From assembly GCA_949358305.1 (NCBI GenBank), contig OX442320.1:4232259-4296258 (forward strand): a DNA stretch of 64,000 nucleotides. The letters run 5' to 3'. Within the stretch, counting starts at the first letter, position 1. The number at the start of each line of letters is the position of its first letter. The stretch comes from Strigamia acuminata. Its lineage: Eukaryota > Arthropoda > Chilopoda > Geophilomorpha > Linotaeniidae. The notes beneath the pieces are model-generated. The model was not told where the DNA came from. It was given only the letters and a program-made list of their open reading frames with translations, and ran no database searches. Made by a program: the position numbers and the translations under genes. Positions 35,501 through 45,920 of the stretch are shown one piece after another.

Positions 35501-37320
35501 GTTGTATTCCCGAATTATCTATCTCAAAAGGACTAATAAATTAGCCCAAAAGTAGAATCGTCACATCTATTTTTTGGTATCACTACACAAGTGAAATGGC
35601 TCGGCGAATGGGAGTGAGGCCCAACTTATAGTGAGTTAGAGCAGGGTTTCCCGCGCCTCACTGGTGGGGCGCGAGCTGATTATTGGTGGGGCGCACCCAT
35701 CATACATGCCAAAAAATTGCGCGGAAAAATAGCAATATTTTCTATTTTTCCCCGCGATTTTTTCCCGCAGCCAATCACAGATCATTTGCAGCAAACCCTG
35801 GATGCAACGTATCCGCAGCGTATACGCAAGTGTGAACCAAGCTTAAATAAAACAAGCTTATTTTGCAAACTTTTGTAAATTTTTAAGCAAAATTATATAA
35901 AATTATATAAAAAATTATACAAAGTTTTATGCAAAATTACTGTATATAAAAGTTTCTTTTTTTCTTTTTAGTAGTATATTTTTTAAAAATTTAATGCGCT
36001 GGTAGATGAAGTGGGGCGCAGAAGATCGCCTTGCATAAAAAGTGGGGCACGATGCTAAAAAGTTTGGGAACCCCTGAGTTAGAGTATAGTTTCAGAATAA
36101 TGCGCAATAAGCGGAACCCGGAATGCCTATTGTGCATTTTTAAATTTTATTATTTTCAATTGGCTTTTATTGATTTTTATTGATTTTTTAATGATTTGCA
36201 TCAATAGAGAGGGATTTTTAATCTATTTTTAACTGATTTAGGTCGATAGCAAGGAGCATTACATTTGGCTCAAAAAAGTTATTGCTCATTTGGATTCATT
36301 TCCTAGTAAACAGCAAAGGAAGGAGAAGGGCAATTTTATTATTCAAGTAAACAGATTTTTTTTCACCTTTAAATTTATTACTGGTGGTTAGATGATTTTA
36401 ATTTATTTAGATCAAAAACAAGAAAAGAGCCATTTTGCTTTCGGAAGTCTGCCGCTGCCTTAAAACACAACCGAGGTTTCTATTTTTCTATTTTTATGAT
36501 CGCTAATTATTTCTGCATCAATTTGGGAGAGCAATCTTCTAGTTGCTTGTTTTTTTTCTTTGCACTTCCAAAAGTTCTGCTTTTTTGTTTTTAACTGGAA
36601 GTTAATTTTATTGTAAGTTTCAATTATTTCTCTTTAGTTCGTCACATACCACCGGTCCATTTGGGATGGACCAACCCACCGGTCCATCTAGAATGGAACA
36701 ACAAGCTGGCCCATCAGGAATGGAACAAGGCTTAAAAAGGAAAGCCGACAGTGGCTCATCAACTGATGTATGTTTCACGACATCACTGCCAAATCAAAAC
36801 CCTCAAAGTTTTTATTGCCAACTCGTTACCGCCATAATAAAACAGCAAATCCCAAAACCGCTAAACCATTACCATCAATTTTTTATAGCAAAGCCAATAC
36901 CACAAATGCAGGGAGCGTCATTGGAACGTACAGCAAATAACCCAAAATAACCGAAGGTAGCCAAAAATAACCCCCAAAGGATTTCACCGGAGTTGTCGCA
37001 TCTGTGTATTCCCGTAATCTGTGCTCTTGCATTTGCGGTATTGGCTTTGCTATAAATAATTGGCGGAATGGTTTGGCGTTTGGAGATTAATTGGTGGTAA
37101 TGGTTTGGCGGTTTTGAAATAAATTGGCTATATGATTTTGGCGGTAACTGATTGGCAACCGTGACGTCGTGCTACGGCTGCATTACCAAACGATCAGAGC
37201 TAGTAGAATTAATTTTTTTTTCACAATTAGACTTCCAGCAGTGATGCCCGATCAAAAAGAGGAATCAGAAAGAAGATTAAGAAGCCGTGCAAACAGCTCA
37301 ATACAAAACCTGCCAAATGA
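32554..37320 (+). CDS. p53-family paralog A lacking most of the DNA-binding domain
   Basis: Coding exons: 32554-32585, 32650-32749, 33244-33258, (optional 33348-33362), 33444-33493, 33742-33847, 36242-36346, 36411-36475, 36638-36767, 37231-37320; 693 nt, 230 aa, one frame. The proline/linker exon (IIPNQGTIPP) matches paralogs B and C (VPNQGIVPT, VPNQGVVPS). The next exon then jumps to GEIVGRAVVDVKCCAKPG, the last part of the DNA-binding domain. The exons for the rest of the DBD, including the zinc ligands, are absent. Because the flanking exons are both phase 2 the frame is kept. A tetramerisation-like region (VDSKEHYIWLKKVIAHL and IKNKKRAILLSEVCRCL), a triplicated GPSxMEQ stretch and a basic tail follow. 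No MDM2-box is visible. A transposon occupies the intron at 33848-36241. It could be a dominant-negative partner or a decaying copy. Confidence 0.72.
34404..35585. repeat. GC-richer block with promoter-like part and two diverged direct repeats
   Basis: Inside the TIR element. A TATA-like sequence (CTATATAAGCATCAG, about 34544) follows 140 bp of GC-rich DNA. Downstream, two diverged copies of a 220-290-bp unit lie at about 34981-35200 and 35201-35490, each ending with CGTAAGGCATGCTGGCGGAT and TCGTGACGGTCCCCGCCC. TG...CA-like ends suggest a solo LTR, but I found no target-site duplication, so the identity stays open. Confidence 0.45.
35642..36076. mobile_element. hAT-type MITE (435 bp) nested in the right TIR, 8-bp TSD
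   Basis: The left end is CAGGGTTTCCCGCGCC and the right end is the complement of CAGGGGTTCCCAAAC. Exact 8-bp direct repeats AGTTAGAG flank it (35634-35641 and 36077-36084). Terminal CAGGG and an 8-bp duplication identify a hAT non-autonomous element. No ORF. Removing it restores the outer element's terminal inverted repeat, so it is younger than that element. Confidence 0.93.
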
Positions 37321-37339
37321 TTACTTACTTATTTAACCC

Positions 37340-37713
37340 GGGGGTACGACATTCAACCGAATCTCTTAACATGGGCTTTTAAATTCCGCTTCGAATCCCA
37401 AAATCTCCACATACTGATTCGGTATTGTCCCCTTTCGCTGAATCCGGTTTTCTATTTTCTGAAAATAGATAGAAGTGAGTAATCGATCAATTTTTCAATT
37501 TTTGGTTAGGTTAGGTTAGGTCAGGTCAGGTTAGGTTAGGTTAGGTCAGGTTAGGTTAGGTCAGGTTAGGTTAGGTTAGGTTAGGTTAGGTGCCACAAAT
37601 GAAGACGTTTCGACGGCATCGTAAACGCCATTTCAAAAATAATCATCTAAATCTTTCCGAATCCTATGAAAGATTTGAATCTCTGACACACATATTCTCA
37701 TTGTCGTACCCCC
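37340..37713. mobile_element. Small TIR element carrying a TTAGG-type array
   Basis: The left end GGGGGTACGACA (37340-37351) is the exact complement of the right end TGTCGTACCCCC (37702-37713). No clear target-site duplication. Inside, at 37504-37590, are tandem GGTTA units with GGTCA variants. It begins 20 bp after the stop of p53 paralog A. Class unknown. Confidence 0.6.
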
Positions 37714-38088
37714 TGATTTAGGAGTTTTTTTTAAGCCTATATTGATATTGACCTCAAGTATTATTTGTTATTTCTTACATTCCGAGATATGTTAGCTCTG
37801 TGATTCCCAATCAAGTAAAAAATAAATTGGTATCCAAAAAAAATTAATTATTTAGCCCATGTCACAGCTTTGTAAACATTCCTATTTGTTATTGCGGGAT
37901 ATTGGGTGCAATAAACATGTACGTTGTGTAAAAGAGTTAAAGATGGCGCCATTTTGTCCAGTGTATTTGGCAGCAAGGCAGGTTTTGATCTGGACCATCA
38001 ACTCTATAGTCATTTAAAGTCGTTTAAAACGTACAAATAATATTTCGGTGATACTCAGTCTGTTGTGTAGAATAAAGAGTAAATAATA
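37714..38088. other. Intergenic DNA between p53 A and B, no gene seen
   Basis: AT-rich sequence with no ORF or RNA gene recognised. Confidence 0.4.
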
Positions 38089-38657
38089 GGTGCGTTCAAT
38101 CTGGTTAGAAGAAGTGACTTTCACTTTACTTCCTTTCCTCAAAGTCACTTTTCATTGAATGCACTTACTTACCACCAGACTTCCATTTCCATTTACCGTG
38201 AATTTGCCGAATTTACAATGAATTTGCTGAATTTACCGTGAATTTACCGTGAATTTATCGTGAATTTACCGTGCATTGCCACACGTGAATTTACCGTGTG
38301 CCACACGTGAATCTACCGTGTGCCACACGTATATTTACCGTGTGCCACACGTATATTTACCGTGTGCCACACGTAAATTTAGTGTGTGCCACACGTAAAT
38401 TTACCGTGCCACACGTGTGAATTTACCGTGTTCATCGAGAACAAAATGGCTGCCACTGTATTTGTTAAATGTGCAATGCGCATGCGCACGCACATAAGTC
38501 ACTTTTAAAAGGTGGAAAAGGAACTTTCCAGTTACTTTTCTGAAAGTCACTTAGGTGACTTTACTTGGTGAAAATGTGACGTAATTATCGTCACTTTCGC
38601 CCTCTGAAAGTCAGTTAAGTCAGTTAAGTGACTTTCGACTAGCAGATTGAACGCACC
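38089..38657. mobile_element. MITE (569 bp) with perfect TIRs and TA target site
   Basis: The left end GGTGCGTTCAATCTG (38089-38103) is the perfect complement of the right end CAGATTGAACGCACC (38643-38657), and TA flanks both sides. Both ends continue into related blocks containing AGTGACTTT / AAAGTCACTT. The centre (38195-38435) is a tandem array of gtgaatttaccgtgtgccac variants. No coding capacity. Confidence 0.85.
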
Positions 38658-38965
38658 TAATGTTAAACACTGTACTGCCTCAAATTAACTCCGGCTTCCC
38701 AAAAGGGGCTTGGGCCCATTTAAGCACCGGAGGGTCAGCGGCGGTTTAATCAATAAGCGCCGGCCCTGATTAAAAAAGAAAAAAAAAAACATTAAAAAAA
38801 AAAAATTTTATTCATTGTTTAAGACGATCTTTTTTGGTTATGTGCAGGGCCCGAATAAGCGTTAGACTTCAAATAGGCGCCGGGGTTGGGTCGGAAGAAA
38901 ATAAATACCGTAAACACAAATACCTATTTTTCCTGTATAAGCTAATTTATGTATTTATTGAAAAA

Positions 38966-39100
38966 ATGAGTTCCGTTTTCCGTTTTATATTTTTATAAAT
39001 GAGTTCCGTTTTCCGTTTTATATTTTTATAAATGAATTCCGTTTTCCGTTTTATATTTTTATAAATGAATTCCGTTTTCCGTTTTATATTTTTATAAATG
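38966..39100. repeat. 33-bp tandem repeat, four copies
   Basis: Copies begin with atga(g/a)ttccgttttccg at 38966, 38999, 39032 and 39065. Confidence 0.9.
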
Positions 39101-39559
39101 CTTCTAAGTTATGAATTAGAATAAAATCTTATTGATTAAATTTTGTTTTGTCTTGAATTTGTACCAATAATTTGAAATTGATGAATCAGTAGCCATCTTT
39201 GATTTTTTTCAGGACGCATTAGTTCATTTTTTTTTTCTATTTTCATTTGCATATAACTGATGCAATAACAAAATTTTCTTTTGCTGCGAACTCGTAAGAA
39301 AGCCATATCCCGCCATAGTTAGCCGGCGCATGTGTCTATCTGGAGCTGCACACAACATCGAACCGTCCGCGACAGTAAATAGTCCCTCGCAATTCGTAAA
39401 ATTATTTTAAAAATTATTTTAAGGAAATTTGTTTTTTTCACCGAGCAAAAGAAAATGACAAATAATATTAAAAACTTGCAGCAATGTTTACAAATAAAAA
39501 ATAAAAACAATCTGACTTGGCACTGATGTCATCTGGCGCGGATGAATCCCACCTGTTGT

Positions 39560-40749
39560 GTTTATTACACACAGTAGCTAAACATCTCGTCGTTGCTCGT
39601 CAGTGACGATAGATTTCGATCGGTTTGCAGTAACACGGTAAGTTAATCTCTCGTTTACATTTATCAATAATCAATTAATCCCATGCAGCGTGAACTACTA
39701 ACAGTTAATAACGCTAAACGCACTCAGATCGTCCTGAACCCAAACTTAACAATTCCCCGATAACTTTACTTCAAAGTGGTCAAAACACACGCCAGATACG
39801 TTATTTTAACGTTTTCAACCTTAAAATCTGTATCTCCACGCTTAAAAGTTGCAATTTCTCGGATAAAACACCGATGCACCCTCGTCCTGCATGTCAAAAG
39901 CGAGATTTAGTGACGTCACAAATTAAGGATCTTGATCCGGAGTAAACGTTTCACTTGCGTTGGATCAATAAATGGCTGACTAACCTGTTGCTCTTTAAAA
40001 CCTGAAAATTCTTTGTTTATTTTTTACACAAAGATTCTTTTATGCGTGTTTTTAAATTTTAATTTTGCAGAAATATAATTAACTCTTAATTTTTAAATAT
40101 TTCAGATTTTTTCCTCAACAATAGTTGTAAAAACCGCGAAATTGAATAATTTTATTCCCGTTAACAAACATCTTTTTCATTGTGGATTTAAAGGTAAGCA
40201 GTTTTAAATGAAAGTATCAAAGCAGACTTCCTAGTGAAACGACTCACTGGATTAATGTCAAGGTTAAACCGAGTAAGGTTAGGGTTAGTGACACGACCAA
40301 CAAACAGTAGTAGGTAATATGAGTCACCCATAAACAAAATGCGATCATATGCTCACGAACCAATCACCGTCGAGGGTGTGTTAAGGTATGCATCTAGCTC
40401 ACTACCACCGAGCTTTCCCATTGGTTATTTATGATGTCAGTGATGACGTCGTGTATGGAGTGCTTAAATAGTGGGAGAATGGCGGGAAACGACGGGAAAA
40501 GCCATCGATTCGCTCTCGTAGGAGGTTGGCCGAAACACCGCTCGTTTTCCACGCCGAATGCATTTAATCTCGATAATCTTACCACCATTGAAGAGAGATT
40601 TAATTTGATGAGCATTTAACAAGTTGAGTTCATTGAATCATAAGATTTTTGTTGATTTATAAAGAAATGATTATTTGTACAACAATGGCGCTCGGGAATA
40701 ATTTGTATTTGTTTATTTGTTTATTTTTTTTAATAATTTAGATCACAAA
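39560..40749 (+). promoter_or_regulatory. Upstream promoter region of p53 paralog B
   Basis: Contains the candidate non-coding exon donor at 39638 (ACACG|GTAAGT), a perfect CRE palindrome TGACGTCA followed by GGATCTTGAT (about 39911-39937), and a proximal block with TTAAATAG (40464-40471) in place of a TATA box. From TTAAATAG to about 40618 the block is recognisably similar to the region before paralog C (47322-47470), including catttaatctcg.taatctta, whereas sequence between is not. The similarity points to a duplicated proximal promoter and 5' UTR. The acceptor for the coding exon is TTTAG at 40737-40741. Confidence 0.55.
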
Positions 40750-42058
40750 ATGGATAGAATCAAAACTGAATTTGATAATTATTGGGAAAATGTGGGCACG
40801 GAGTAAGAAAAAAATCGAAAATTATTTATTTTTTAATTAATTAAAGCGTAAATAATAAATTAATAATCATTATTTTTTGTTTATTAGTAATTACACTGGA
40901 TTGGTTGCGCGAACTTCGAGTCCGATGGATGAAAATGCCCAGATCTGTCTCCCAGATCTGTTGGACGATTGCAATGTCGATACTAATAGTCAAACGATGA
41001 GAATCGATGATATCGTAAGTATAGTTTGGTATTTGTTGCGTATCGTTCTCGTTAGATGGCGCACGCCGCTATGTCATAATCGATGATTTTTCACGGGGCG
41101 AGTCCGGGCAGGTTCGGGCAAGTTGAGACGAGCAAAAGTTTATAGAAATGTAGATTAGAGAGTGAATTGTGTTTATTTTCATATATTTGCTATTTTTTAG
41201 AAGGTTTTTAAGGAAAGAAATGATTGGGAACATGCATCGGGTTGTTTTAGATGGGTTAAATGGCGGCCGTGATGCAACCGCGATGTTTTGAAATTCGCGA
41301 TGCGTTTTCATTGGTTGGTCGAGTCGATGTGGCGGATTAAAGGTTGTGATTGGTTGTGGGTTGTTAAGGTGTGTGAGTCATCGTTTGGCGGTGGTTAAAA
41401 GGGGATGCGAGCAGACGTCAATTTGTAGTTTGTGAGCAGTCAACTTGAGATGCTTGTGAATTAAATTTTTGTATAGTATTTACGTGTTTTTCACGCAATC
41501 GCAATTTACAACGATCAGGAGGTGTGTCAGGCTAAATACGGTAAAAAATTAAAAATTTTAATTTGATTTTTTTAAATTTTTTTTTTAATTTTTATATTTT
41601 TATATTTTTTATAATAGATTTTTCTCTTTTTTTTTAGTATAATTACTTGAATAATGAAGAGGTGCCAGTTGAGGTAATAAATTAATTTGATTTATTCGTG
41701 ATTTTAAAGAAGAAAATTGATAATTATTGTCATTTCCTGTAATTAAGTACGGAAAAGTGTCAACAGATGGCGCTAATAAGTGCAATTTGATAGTTTTTAT
41801 TTATTAATTTGTTTATTTTATTTCCAGCTGAATCAGATGGAACCATTCGTGCCAAATCAGGGGATTGTCCCAACAGAGTAAATAAATGTATAATTTTTGG
41901 TTATTTAAATTTAAATTAAATATATTTATCATTTTTAGTAATAATTATCTGGGCGATTTTAACTTTTACGTCGATTTCGAGCCGGACGGTGCGAAAATCA
42001 CGAAAAGCTTAACGTGGACGGTAAATATTGATGAAACGTCTAAACATCGCATCCAAAT

Positions 42059-42107
<49 letters not shown>

Positions 42108-44407
42108 GTATTCGGAGAAACTTGGCCGACTTTACGTCGGAAAAGACAAAAAGTGGCCGGTTCGAATGCATTGCGAAGATCCGCCAGAAAATAGCTACGT
42201 TCGTGCGACTTTGGTTTACAAGCAGGCCGATCACATGGCAACATTGGTGACACGATGTCCCAACCACTTGTCGGACGGTAAATATAATAAAATAATAATA
42301 ATAATAACAATATGGCAGTAATGTGGCAAAATAAATAAATAAATAATTTTTTAAATAGATGGTGGTTTGGCCGAAGCTCGAGAACACGTTCTGCGAAACA
42401 TGGACGCACGTGCGATATACCAAGAAGCCGGGGACTCCAAACGCCACAGCGTGGCGTTGTTGCACGTGCCACCTCAAGCTGGGAATTTATATTCCACGTA
42501 CTTCTACTCGTTCGCGTGTCTCACGTCTTGCGTCGGGGGGATGAGTCGGCGACCAGTAAGAGTGATATTCACGTTGGAGATGAAGTAAGTTGATAAAATC
42601 GATTTTAGTTTTTGTGATTTATTTTGATGGTTTTTATCGTTTTTACAGCGGTGGGATCGTTGGTCGAGCGGTGGTGGACGTGAGATGCTGCGCTTCGCCC
42701 GGTCGGGATCGGTTGTCCGACGAAAAGAAGATGGAGATGATGGTCGATCCAGTGAGGAAAAGACCTCGCCTGATGAGGCAGAATAGCAGCGGTGGGTTAA
42801 CGTGCGGTTGTGGTTTTTTTGTTTTGTTTATTTAGTTGTTTATTTTAGACTCTGGGTCGTCCGTGCGGACGGTGGATACGGTGCGAACGGTGGACTCGGT
42901 GCACCGAAGCGAGGTACAGGTGTACAACATTAAGGTAAATGGATTTTTATTTTTTATTGTACGAGATTAAAGTATTTTTGAGTTGTTTAGGTCGATCACG
43001 AGGAGGATTACAAGATACTGCGCAAGATTGCGCGCGGGTTGAAAATGGTTCGGATGGCGCAGTCGAGGTTTGTATTTTTCTAGTCGCTTAATTTGAAGCT
43101 TAATTTTAAGATGGGTATTCGCACTGGCAGTAAGAAATAACTAACTTAAGAATAACACTGGGGTATGAGCGTGCTAAGTGCCACAGTACAATGTGGGTGA
43201 AAAATAAGGCGATAGGAAAGTAATTCAACGAAGTAGCCGCTTGGAAACTGCATTAAAGGAGGTTTTTTTATTGAAAACAAATTTGAGGAATAAAATTAAT
43301 GTGCGATTATTTTTTGGTGTAATATCGCAGTTATATTAGTTTATATTAGTAGTTAAATAGTTTTAAAGGACCTGGGCGCGACTTTCAACGAAGAGGTCAA
43401 ACTTTACAATGATAATCAAGCGGCGGTACAGATGTTAGAAGACGGAATTCAACGGGTGCGGAGCAAGTATTTGAACCGCAAATACCACTTCCTAGTTCAG
43501 GCATTTTTGTTTACACAAAAAATTAATTTTAAAAAAAAATTGTGATTGGTCAAATCGCTTTCTTATTGTTGCTGCCGGTGTAGAACTAGCGTTGGTTTTG
43601 GTAGTTTGGGCGAACGGTCTTCTTATTGCTCGGGTTTTTTCTTTGCGTATTGTATTTCCGCAGTTTAGTCGCATTTGAATTGTAATCTTCGGGCTTGTTA
43701 GTAAAATTTAACAACGGTATTTTTGTTTATAAATAATAATATAGTTATTGTTTTGTCGTTTTAATTTTCAGTTCAATGGCTGGATAGTGAACCAATGGAG
43801 TTTTTCTTAAAGAGGAAAAAAAAGACCAGCGATGAATTTTAATTTAATGGTCGAAAAAGGCCATCAATTGATGCATGATGCAATTGAGAATTGTTTTAAG
43901 TTGGCGGAAGGAGTTGAAGTTGTGGAATTGTTCGCAAAGTGTTTCATAAATAGCATTTTGTATTTTTTTTCAATAATATTATCATTGATTATTATATTAT
44001 TCTGAAATATGAATTCGTTATAGTCTTATTTTAGTGGTTGAATACATCTAATAAAACGTTAGTTGATTTTTTGTATACTTCCTGCCTTATTTTTCTCCCA
44101 CAATGCACCGTGAAGGAATGGACTTAATACATGGTTATGCGTCAAATGTGCGATTTAAGTTTGAATAATTTTTGTTTAGATTGTCACAACCAGGGCCATC
44201 TGGCGTGGAAGAAAGCATAAAAATGGAAGCTGACAGTAGCCAGAGCCAATCAACTGACGTATACTGAAGCATGAAAATATAATTGATGTATGTTAGAATT
44301 GATAATTATTTTTAACAATAAAGAGCTCCAGTGGTGAGTCCCAGCAACAGCAGCCACGAGGAAGGATGAGGATAACGAGAATCAAAATGGGCGCCAGACC
44401 GGAGTAG
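40750..44407 (+). CDS. p53: p53/p63/p73-family transcription factor, paralog B (403 aa)
   Basis: Sequence-specific nuclear transcription factor. Exons: 40750-40802, 40888-41014, 41638-41673, 41828-41877, 41939-42020, 42109-42277, 42359-42584, 42649-42791, 42849-42934, 42991-43067, 44180-44258, 44324-44407 (1212 nt in frame; the last acceptor is weak). The N-terminus MDRIKTEFDNYWENV holds a weakened MDM2-box, followed by an acidic stretch CLPDLLDD. In the DBD the zinc ligands are present (TRCPNHL; CLTSC), as are VGGMSRRP (human R248 and R249 equivalents), DVRCCASPGRDR (R273 and R280 equivalents) and the R175 equivalent. The tetramerisation segment is VQVYNIKVDHEEDYKILRKI. The tail has QPGPSGVE and a basic end ITRIKMGARPE. 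An alternative terminal exon at 43772 would stop after SSMAG. All DNA-contact positions I can align are conserved, so it is probably functional. Confidence 0.92.
41096..41125. promoter_or_regulatory. p53-response-element-like triple decamer, intron 2 of paralog B
   Basis: Three abutting decamers: GGGCGAGTCC (41096-41105), GGGCAGGTTC (41106-41115), GGGCAAGTTG (41116-41125). Each matches the p53 half-site RRRCWWGYYY at 9 of 10 positions. The arrangement recurs at the same place in paralog C. It is located about 270 bp before the candidate internal promoter. Confidence 0.65.
41374..41540 (+). promoter_or_regulatory. Candidate internal (delta-N) promoter and first exon of paralog B
   Basis: TGAGTCA (41374-41380), TTAAAAGGGG (41395-41404) and a first exon ending ...GGCTAAATACG before GTAAAA (41541) match, in order and spacing, a block in intron 2 of paralog C (48763-48953), while surrounding intron sequence is unrelated. 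In B the last triplet is ACG where C has ATG, so a delta-N protein would need a near-cognate start or a downstream ATG. Confidence 0.5.
43369..43490 (+). pseudogene. Ty1/Copia RNase H fragment in p53 B intron
   Basis: One frame reads DLGATFNEEVKLYNDNQAAV followed by QMLED and RSKYLNRKYHF. This matches the Copia-type RNase H core (DNQ.A, then R.K.I..KYHF). No start, no flanking pol domains; a short relic lying in the intron between exons 43067 and 44180. Confidence 0.75.
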
Positions 44408-44727
44408 ACACAAAAGCGGTTGATAATGAAGATACTTAAATTTTCATTTTTGGATTTTTTTTATTTTATAATAATATAATTTGTGATATTCATTTTTATT
44501 ACTCGAATTGTTTTAGTGTTTTGTATGCGCGGTTTTAATTTTTAATTAAATTTTTAGTTTTCAATTCTTTTTATCGCTTTTTCATTAAAAAATTACAATT
44601 TTTTGGATTTTCCAAATTCTGCCGTAATCGTACAAATCGTCCAATCTCGTACGCTTAACGGACATTACGTTGCAATGCATACGTACCTTTACGTTACGTT
44701 CTAAGCGAAATATAAACGAATTTTGCA

Positions 44728-45920
44728 ATGCATTTCATCATTACGTCTTCATCCAGCCATCACGACACAATGAATTTCGCATTAGATTTACCGCTTTTGG
44801 AAGACATTTCGACCGTCGTCACCGCCTTCAGCTTGTGGGTCGAAAACTCGCTCCTCGAAAACTCGTACGCAGATTTTCGGACGTATTACGAATTCCGTAT
44901 CATGTACGACGTGTTCACCGACGATTGTTCAGACCGCCACAACGAGCTGTGGGCGGCAAAATCGGCCGAAATTTGCTCGAATCTCGCAACGAGCGTCGAA
45001 TATCCGGGAGGCTTAAAGCCGGTTTTAACCAAACACGTCCACCTGGTCGGCCGCCAATTAAATCTCTGGTTGTGGCACGTCATCAGAGGCCACCTCGTCC
45101 AATTCACGTACGCCAAATTCGTTGGGTGTCTCCGAGCGACGAAATGAACGACGCACGGCAAAGTGGACGCCATCAAGTCGGCCACGGCGATGCTCGACGT
45201 CCGAGAGCTCACCTGCGACGACCGGACAAATTTAATCGACTGCTTTTGCCTAAAAAATATGGTCATGGACGAGTTTTCTCGTCACACTGACGAGCAGAAG
45301 AAGAAATTCGGTATGTCGTGGTGGGGTTTCTTCTGGTACCGCGAGATCGGCGATCCCAACGATGTTAAGAAATCGTTAGTATTCTATAAGGCAATCCTCG
45401 ACGTGAAATCCCACATCGTGAAATACGTGTGGTCGATTATGGACGATTCGATGCGATTAATATTATGACGTTTTTGTTCGCAAAAATGGGGGAGAGAGAG
45501 TTTGCCGACAGTTGGTTCGCGCGGAGAGTCCCGGGTGAATTGGTGGCCCGATTCGTGGAGGATCCGGTGTATTTTCGTTTTGTATTTCCGTTGGCGCAAC
45601 GGATGCTGGGAGTTTTATTCGTTCGGCAGTTCGGTGATGTGTTTTGGGTGCTGGCGCGACACTGTTGCGCATCCGTTTGCGCACACGCGGCACAAGTCGG
45701 CGAGATTTTCGCAAATTTGTGGAATTGGGCGTCGAAGGAGGCGAAAGGATTGTTTGTGAATGATCCGAACGAGGAATGGGTTTTTTTCCTGTGTCGGATG
45801 CTTTGTGGGAGCGTGTGTCCGGCGCTTGTCAAGTTGGTGTTGGAAGAGATGAACGAGGGGGTCAGGGAGAGGGTTTTGGAGAGGATACAGCAGTTGGGCT
45901 TGAATTTTGACTTTTTGTAA
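44728..45920 (+). pseudogene. Intronless orphan gene with a stop and a frameshift
   Basis: Protein-like sequence runs from the ATG at 44728 (MHFIITSSSSHH...) through an in-frame TGA at 45145-45147, continues in the same frame to about 45465, and then shifts frame near 45440-45470 to continue to a TAA at 45918-45920. The GC content is higher than the surroundings and the hydrophobic/aromatic composition is even (SWWGFFWYREI, DSWFARRVPGELV, LFVNDPNEEWVFFL), about 395 residues in all. I do not recognise the family; the rhythm of W/F and charged residues suggests a helical-repeat protein. Intronless structure between two intron-rich genes suggests a retrocopy or mobile gene. Two lesions make it a likely pseudogene. 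Confidence 0.6.

Larger units (their letters stand above)
33888..36090. mobile_element. DNA transposon remnant with about 50-bp terminal inverted repeats
   Basis: 33888-33938 is the inverted complement of the right end, which is split: 35600-35641 plus 36077-36090 after removing a nested MITE. Core of the repeat: AACTCACTATAAGTTGGGCC, with about two mismatches over 50 bp. The termini could be read as flanked by TA, as for Tc1/mariner elements, but this is not certain. The interior has a poly-T run, a TATA-containing block and a duplicated GC-rich unit, and no transposase ORF. It is inserted in the intron of p53 paralog A. Confidence 0.7.

Noticed and set aside
37504-37590. TTAGG-like array as a telomere
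   Set aside because: Under 100 bp, with variants, inside a small TIR element and flanked by genes on both sides.
45429-45920. Possible RasGAP-like similarity of the orphan ORF
   Set aside because: Only vague residue spacing (FLCRMLCGSVCPAL); no arginine finger or FLR motif could be placed.
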